This document shows positions 58,926 to 64,000 of a DNA stretch of 64,000 bases, in pieces. This DNA comes from Paracyclopina nana. Lineage: Eukaryota > Arthropoda > Copepoda > Cyclopoida > Cyclopettidae. The stretch spans positions 5,518,001 to 5,582,000 of the forward strand of contig JAGUCH010000001.1 of assembly GCA_019096065.1 (NCBI GenBank), given 5' to 3'. The position numbers and the translations under genes are program-made. Every line of letters starts with the position of its first letter. Position 1 is the stretch's first letter. The notes beneath the pieces were generated by a model that did not search any database, was not told where the DNA came from, and saw only the letters and a program-made list of their open reading frames with translations.

Positions 58926-60885
58926 ATGAATTCAATACTTGTGCCAGCGTTTGTCTTCTTGACGATAGCTCGCCCTGCTACAATTAATATGATAGGAAGC
59001 GTATCTGCGGAAAACACCTACTTTGAGGCAGTTGCAAAAATATGCCGAGAAGTAGCAAAAATATACACCAAGAGCAATCAAACTTTTCACAGAGTTGACA
59101 TTTCTGATTCATGTGAGTGCGGATGTGGAGCCAGTGTGAGTATGATTTATCCTCCGAATTTGCTAACTTTTTGTGCAAGTTCACTTTGTTTAGAGACCAA
59201 TTAGCAGAAAGCTGTCTCTTGTGGTCTTTGGCAAAAATGGAGAGATTTCAACCGTGATTCAAGATGCCAATGAAATTCCCAAAGGTTTTTCACGGGCTTC
59301 TGGTTTCATATTCATTTCACCAGGAATGAGGGAAACGCTGAAGTCAAGTCACATCAAAGCTTTAGTAAATAAGATATATCAAAGTGCCCAAAATGTAAAA
59401 GTGATTGGAATTGATTGGAGTGGAGTTGTGTGAGTATGGATTGATACCATGAAAATCAATATATTGTAATTTATCAGGCTTGTTCTGTCCCGGGAGCCAA
59501 TGGAAAATTGGTAAAGCTGGCACAATTCACTGATATTTGCTTGGCTAACAGAGAAGCCACTAATCTTGGATCTAAAGTGGCTGATTTACTTGGAAATTTC
59601 TCCGAGAAGGTTGTGAGCGACCAAAGAATGTAATTTGATAATTATTATGCATATTATTTAGCCTTGCACTGATGCAATTATTTATTGAAATCACTCTTTC
59701 GTTAACATTACTGCATGGTTTTTACGCAACAAGTCCTCTTCATAAAAGAAAGAATAACTAGGTTGCGCGTCGCTATAATTTTTAGTTTCCTTTGTTGCTT
59801 TGTTGCGAGAAAACTAAACTCAATTTTCAGCTCAGGATCTTATTGAACTTTGCAGTTTTGGTTTTTTAGCGAGGATCATTTCGAAAGGACTTGGACTTGG
59901 AGCCAAAGCTATTCCTAAAGTGACAAAAGTGGCCAAACTATCTGCCAAAAAAGCCATAAAAGGTGGTAAAAAAGTCAACAAAATGTTGGCAAATCCTGGC
60001 ACACTAACTGGAGTAGTAGGGTATACAGCTTTGCAACCCATAATGGAAGGTAATTATGAATAATTGGAATTAACTTATCCAACATTTTTTGTCTAATTAA
60101 CCCCTTTAGGTGCTGCAGGTGGGCAAGCTTTCAATGCTGTTGAGGAGAGTATCGATGAAATGAGAGCAGCAGATTATTCCCAATTCATAAATGTGCTACA
60201 GACTGGCGATGTAGGAATCATTTGAAATATATTTCAGAGTACGAAAGGGATCTCTTGCAGATTTTGGGCTCACCAGAAAAAACCTTTGGAGGCATCAATG
60301 TTCTAGCTAATGGAGGAAGACTGCAACCTGGTTGTTACACAAACAATGAAACCATAACTGAATGTGAGTAAATTGTTTTATTAAATCAACTTCTTCCTTG
60401 AATCAACCATGATCCGTAATATTCATCTAGTAGGAGATGCCATAAAATGTTCAGATCTAATGGCTTGGAAAATTCTTACCAACAGTGTGAATACTAAGTA
60501 TAAAGCTAGATCTTGCAAATGTTGGGACATTTACCGCCAGGGCAGGTGTGCTGACAGGCTTTCTAATTATGCTGGATATCAAATTAATGCAGGGAAAGCA
60601 CCTAAACGAATGCCATTAAGGTACTTCGTCAGAATTGCGGCCGATGCATCTAGCCTTGGAGATACTTCATCATTGAAAGGATACAAGACAGATTTTGCTT
60701 ATGATTTTGACAACACTTGCGCGAGTGGAGTAAACCCCCGTAAGTCTTCCCTTAGAGCCTTCACCTCATTTTTATTCTGTTCTTTTTATATAGCAAGAGA
60801 AGTTGAATCTTGCAGTGAAAAGTTGTCGCCAAAGACATCGAGTTCTATAATCTTATTTTTTGTCCTCTGCGTTTTATGCTCATAA
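58926..60885 (+). CDS. GPI-anchored pancreatic-lipase-family protein with lost catalytic residues
   Basis: Eight exons in phase: 58926-59135, 59194-59427, 59478-59612, 59836-60049, 60110-60210, 60261-60363, 60431-60739, 60794-60885; 465 residues. Signal peptide at the start and a hydrophobic C-terminus (IILFFVLCVLCS) suggest a GPI-anchored or secreted protein. Lipase-family landmarks: VKVIGIDWSGV (VIxVDW strand), the LANREATNLGSKVADLL helix (NTRxVGxxVAxLL), FINVLQTGD (FVDVIHTD), INVLANGGRLQPGC (xDFYPNGGxxQPGC), and a C-terminal CSDLMAWKI block. The His of the usual CSHxRA/CNHLRS block is Asp. The LDPAxP Asp region reads GYTALQP. The GHSLG elbow is ELCSFG, so GxSxG is not intact. A lysine-rich insert follows the elbow. 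It is probably a non-enzymatic lipid- or ligand-binding protein. The start at 58926 is the first ATG. Confidence 0.75.
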
Positions 60886-61881
60886 ATTTGAACTACATAG
60901 TTTTACAACAAGTTATTAGCTCTGCGTTCACCTTCCCAAAGGAAATTATTTGCAGCTCTTTAAGGGCCTTGCGTCAATTGCAATGATGCCATTACACATT
61001 ATCTTAGTTGGCTTGATGTTAAAATTGGTGGGACAATTATAGGCATGGTACAGTCTTGATGGTGTCAAGCTTTTGACAAAGCTTGTGCTACTGCATTGTA
61101 AGCCTTTTGATGCGCTGACCTTTTGCATATTTAGCGGAGGCCTGAAAAATACTTGGACAGGAAGGAGATTTACTATCGAGCCTAGCTTTTTTACTCTTTC
61201 GGCCTAGCGCTTATATTGCTTGTGCGCATCAAATTAGCCAAGTTTGGGCGGATAATTAATTATTTCAAAAGTTTTCACTGAACTACAAAGCGGCAATAAA
61301 TTATGTCATTGGCTCTGAAAAGTAAGACTGACGTCTCAATAAAGACATGTTATTTTGCCCTTCGCAAAAATGACAAAGAAGAGCAACATACTCATTGCTC
61401 TGTGCGGCAAAATTTACATGCAACAAAAAAATTACACTTCAGGACCAGAATATCGAGCACAAATCTTGGCAAACTTTGAAAAAGCTCGGATTGTTTTCGT
61501 AGGAGTTAACTTGTCTCTTATTCTGCTCGTGGGCTCTACTCAAAGTCTTTCAAATGGTGAGTGTTTTTTCAAGTGAACGCTCGGGGTTGACCGAGAGCTC
61601 GCAGCACAGTTCAAGGTTTCATAAATCAATTTTGCGAAGAAAGTAGCCAACGAAGCTTAAGAAAAAAAGCTGGCGCATATCATCAACGGAACAATCGAAA
61701 TAATTTTCTCGCAACCTTGAAGCCTGAGAACGGCTTGCGCGCTGCCCTTTTGATCAGGGTAGTATGAATGCGTCGCGATAGCACAGGATTCAAGTTAACT
61801 TAATTAGGTTTCTTCTCTATTTCACTGATTGTTTTGGACTATAACTGTACAATATCATAGAAGTAGAAGTGGTACGTGTAA
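60886..61881. other. spacer between lipase-like gene and Arx gene
   Basis: About 1 kb. It holds one candidate plus-strand exon (61370-61558), listed separately. No other feature recognised. Confidence 0.4.
61370..61558 (+). CDS. candidate first coding exon of an unknown membrane or secreted protein
   Basis: An ATG at 61370 opens 63 codons ending at a good donor (AATG|GTGAGT). It contains one hydrophobic segment (ARIVFVGVNLSLILLVG) that could be a signal anchor. No downstream exon was found before the window ends. If real, the gene would run under the Arx gene on the opposite strand. Weak evidence. Confidence 0.25.
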
Positions 61882-62766
61882 TTAGTGTGAATCCACAATT
61901 GCCGCATTGGTCGCGTTTTCAATCTTCTTGAGCATTTCCAGCCTCAACTCGTGCTCTCGCGCCTTCATCCTCAGCGCATTAATGCTTTCTGTTCGGAAAT
62001 CGGGGTTGGTGGGGGACGGTGTGGACGCCGCGGTCCTGGTGACTACTTCCTTGCTGCTGTCTGACGAGGAGGGCGTGGCCATCAATGGAGGCGGGGACGC
62101 GTGCGTCATCGAAGGTAACGAGGTCGGAGCTTGCAGCCTCAGGAGGGCTGCGTAGTCTGGAGGGGAGGCGGAGCCCACTGAAAGCGGCGGGGACACGCCC
62201 TCTTTGGGTCTGTAAGCGCTCAGACTTGCCAGTACGCTTTGAAACGAGGGCGGAGTGGCAGCCATGATTGATTCTGAGCATGATGACGTCACAGCAAGGT
62301 GGGCGTGGAGGCTCGCCGCAATCGCAGGATGAAGGCCAGGGGGTAGAAATGGGGGTGGGGCCGTGGTAGGAGGGCCGTCCCCGCCGTGGCCGCTCATGGC
62401 GGCTGCGAAGGCTGCGGCTGCAGCTTGACGCAGAGCTGCAGGGTATGGGAGGTTGTGCGGACCAAGAGGAGAGTGGCCCATTTGGGAGCCTCCGCCCCCA
62501 ACCAGCTTGGCGGCGCCCGCTGAGGGCATTAGAGGGCTGCCAGGGCCTTCGAAGGGTCGTCGTCCAGAGGCGGCTGCAGCAGCGGCCATGTAGCTGCCAA
62601 GCGACGCAAAAGGGCCTCCTAAAGTGGGCGGTAACGATCCACCGCCACCCATGGGCCCCAGCCCCATCGGGGTACCGGAAGGAGCGCCGTACGGTGCGTA
62701 AGGATGCCCAGAAGGCCCCACTTTTTCCTGTTTTCGCCACTTTGCTCGCCGGTTTTGAAACCAGAC
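61882..62766 (-). CDS. Arx/al: aristaless/Arx-type paired-like homeobox gene, last exon (5' exons outside window)
   Basis: The exon starts exactly at the classical homeodomain intron site: acceptor, then VWFQNRRAKWRKQEKVGP, the end of a Q50 paired-like homeodomain. A GC-rich region follows with Gly, Ala and Pro runs, and the C-terminus carries the OAR/aristaless motif SINALRMKAREHELRLEML. Residues HPYAPY after the homeodomain match aristaless/Arx. The protein is a nuclear transcription factor acting in neural and appendage patterning. The exon codes for 294 residues and a stop. The rest of the homeodomain and the N-terminus are not in the remaining 1.2 kb, so the intron crosses the right edge. 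The GC content of this exon is far above its surroundings, giving long spurious frames on other strands. Confidence 0.93.
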   Translation of the reverse strand, partial: VWFQNRRAKWRKQEKVGPSGHPYAPYGAPSGTPMGLGPMGGGGSLPPTLGGPFASLGSYMAAAAAASGRRPFEGPGSPLMPSAGAAKLVGGGGSQMGHSPLGPHNLPYPAALRQAAAAAFAAAMSGHGGDGPPTTAPPPFLPPGLHPAIAASLHAHLAVTSSCSESIMAATPPSFQSVLASLSAYRPKEGVSPPLSVGSASPPDYAALLRLQAPTSLPSMTHASPPPLMATPSSSDSSKEVVTRTAASTPSPTNPDFRTESINALRMKAREHELRLEMLKKIENATNAAIVDSH

Positions 62767-64000
62767 CTGTAAACGAGAAATTGATGATTACAAAACTGAC
62801 AAAAGTGTCCAGATGGGAAGATCTGTTGCTACACAAGGATCCCTCGAACAGGCTGAACGCTCCTTATCATCTTGGCCTATTAGTGCCACTATACCTTTAG
62901 TACTCTAGGTGCTCTTATTAGTGCTCATTTATTTTAAAAAGTTGAACGAATTCATCATCGTTAATTGGCATCACGTAATTGGGGCCACGTCGAACTGAGC
63001 CTAATTGCATTAAATAGCCCGATTTTGGCCCCGAGCCCGAACCGGATGATAAATCAAGACCAAGCTGGAGCAATTTGTTGCTGCTGCAGCGAGAGCCTTT
63101 TTTTTAACGACACCGTCACGAAACATTATGAAAAAAGTCGGTAATTGCTAGGGAAATTACACAATTGTCATCATCTGGGAAACAATGAAATGTGGATGAA
63201 CATGCAAAATTTGATTTAATTGAAATCCTTTACTCATTTCCCGGAATTTTGCACTCACTCAATCGGGCGCGCTCGCGCGATATCGGGGGAAATTCAGCAG
63301 TTGCGATTGGGCGGGGGTTATTAGGGCCGGAAATGAAGAGAGGAAGATGAAGTTAAATTCCAGAAAATTGCTGTCAACTGAAGAAGGACTCGCGGCGGTG
63401 ATAATGACTATGTCTCGAGCTTTGTTTGTTATGACATGCAAACTCTTTTCATTCTTTCTTCTCATTCTCGTAATTTATCGAGTTAAGTAGCTGAGGCTGT
63501 AATTACTGGGTTCGTTTTTGTGTAATAACAATGCAATGTGGCCATATTTATTAGGAGTTGCACGTACCATTCGGGCCAAGCTAATCCTTTTTGATGACTG
63601 ATAAACATTTGTATTTAAGCCTTGTACATTGCGCACACAATTTCTCTTGACGAATTACATATGATGATAAAAAGCGAGTCAAACGACTGCAGTCAATCTA
63701 ATTCGTAAAATGGATCAGTTGGCTTTTAAACATACTAAAGACTGGCAAGCACATGTTTTAGCACATAAAAGTTGTTCCCTTTCATGATGATATTCCTTTC
63801 ATTACCGCGATGTTGGATTTCCCCCCCCAAAAAAAAATAAACTAGTATGAAAAAAGCAGGATCGCTGTCAGAGGTAGTGCTATCGCAACGTTGAGAAATT
63901 GCACAATTGTCATACAGCTGTTGCTACATTTTGTTAGCCATCCTAGAATGTATAGACGAAGGTGCCATAAAGAAGTTGAGCTACTTGAACATGGAGCTAG
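62767..64000. other. Arx intron, no exon recognised
   Basis: About 1.2 kb to the window edge without homeodomain-coding sequence. The open frame 63259-63465 (-) has no known motif. Part of this may hold conserved enhancers, which cannot be judged without comparison. Confidence 0.45.

Noticed and set aside
61979-62836. 285-codon frame overlapping the Arx exon
   Set aside because: Long frame in another register of a GC-rich exon; the Arx frame carries the homeodomain end and OAR motif.

Overview
The window is metazoan nuclear DNA. Genes are cut by many short GT-AG introns (commonly 48-67 bp), intergenic DNA is AT-rich, and the gene set (lachesin, a Dpr-type Ig protein, a papilin-like Kunitz protein, nicotinic receptor, aristaless/Arx homeobox) points to a protostome, most likely an ecdysozoan with a compact genome such as a small arthropod or relative. 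The species cannot be fixed from sequence alone. Gene models were built by joining open frames at GT/AG sites and checking that reading phase is kept.

Layout. 1-2249 (-): secreted papilin-like Kunitz protein, cut by the left edge. 3274-4022 (-): DUSP23-type phosphatase. 6475-8132: a foldback element and a MITE. 10270-23839 (+): nicotinic acetylcholine receptor alpha subunit, whose 9.5-kb intron holds two complete genes, an LRR membrane protein (+, 18298-19410) and a secreted kelch protein (-, 19457-20876). 24337-30334 (-): 15-exon ABCC transporter. 30335-34327: no gene recognised. 34328-43335 (-): lachesin-like GPI-anchored Ig protein that hosts two antisense genes in its introns, a nessun-dorma/SHCBP1-like protein (+, 35228-38043) and an ecto-NTPDase (+, 40542-42613) with a ubiquitin-fold-like N-terminus. 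43997-50725 (+): two LNR membrane-protein paralogues separated by 5 kb of mobile and tandem repeats, including TIR elements and tRNA-like sequences. 50777 to about 53055 (-): beta-hexosaminidase. 53499-54768 (-): novel secreted Ig/Thr-rich protein. 54949-55410 (-): last exon of a Dpr-like Ig protein. 56210-57484 (-): unknown small secreted protein. 58926-60885 (+): GPI-anchored, catalytically degenerate pancreatic-lipase-family protein. 61882-62766 (-): last exon of an aristaless/Arx homeobox gene running off the right edge.

Functionally the block is rich in cell-surface and extracellular genes (three Ig genes, nAChR, LRR, LNR pair, lachesin, NTPDase, ABCC). The strongest observations are the nested-gene architecture of the nAChR and lachesin loci, the lipase-family protein with lost catalytic residues, the NTPDase N-terminal extension, an intron difference between the LNR paralogues, a one-base frame shift in the kelch gene, and a TIR element carrying a tRNA-like core. 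No prokaryotic-type system, CRISPR array or viral gene was seen.
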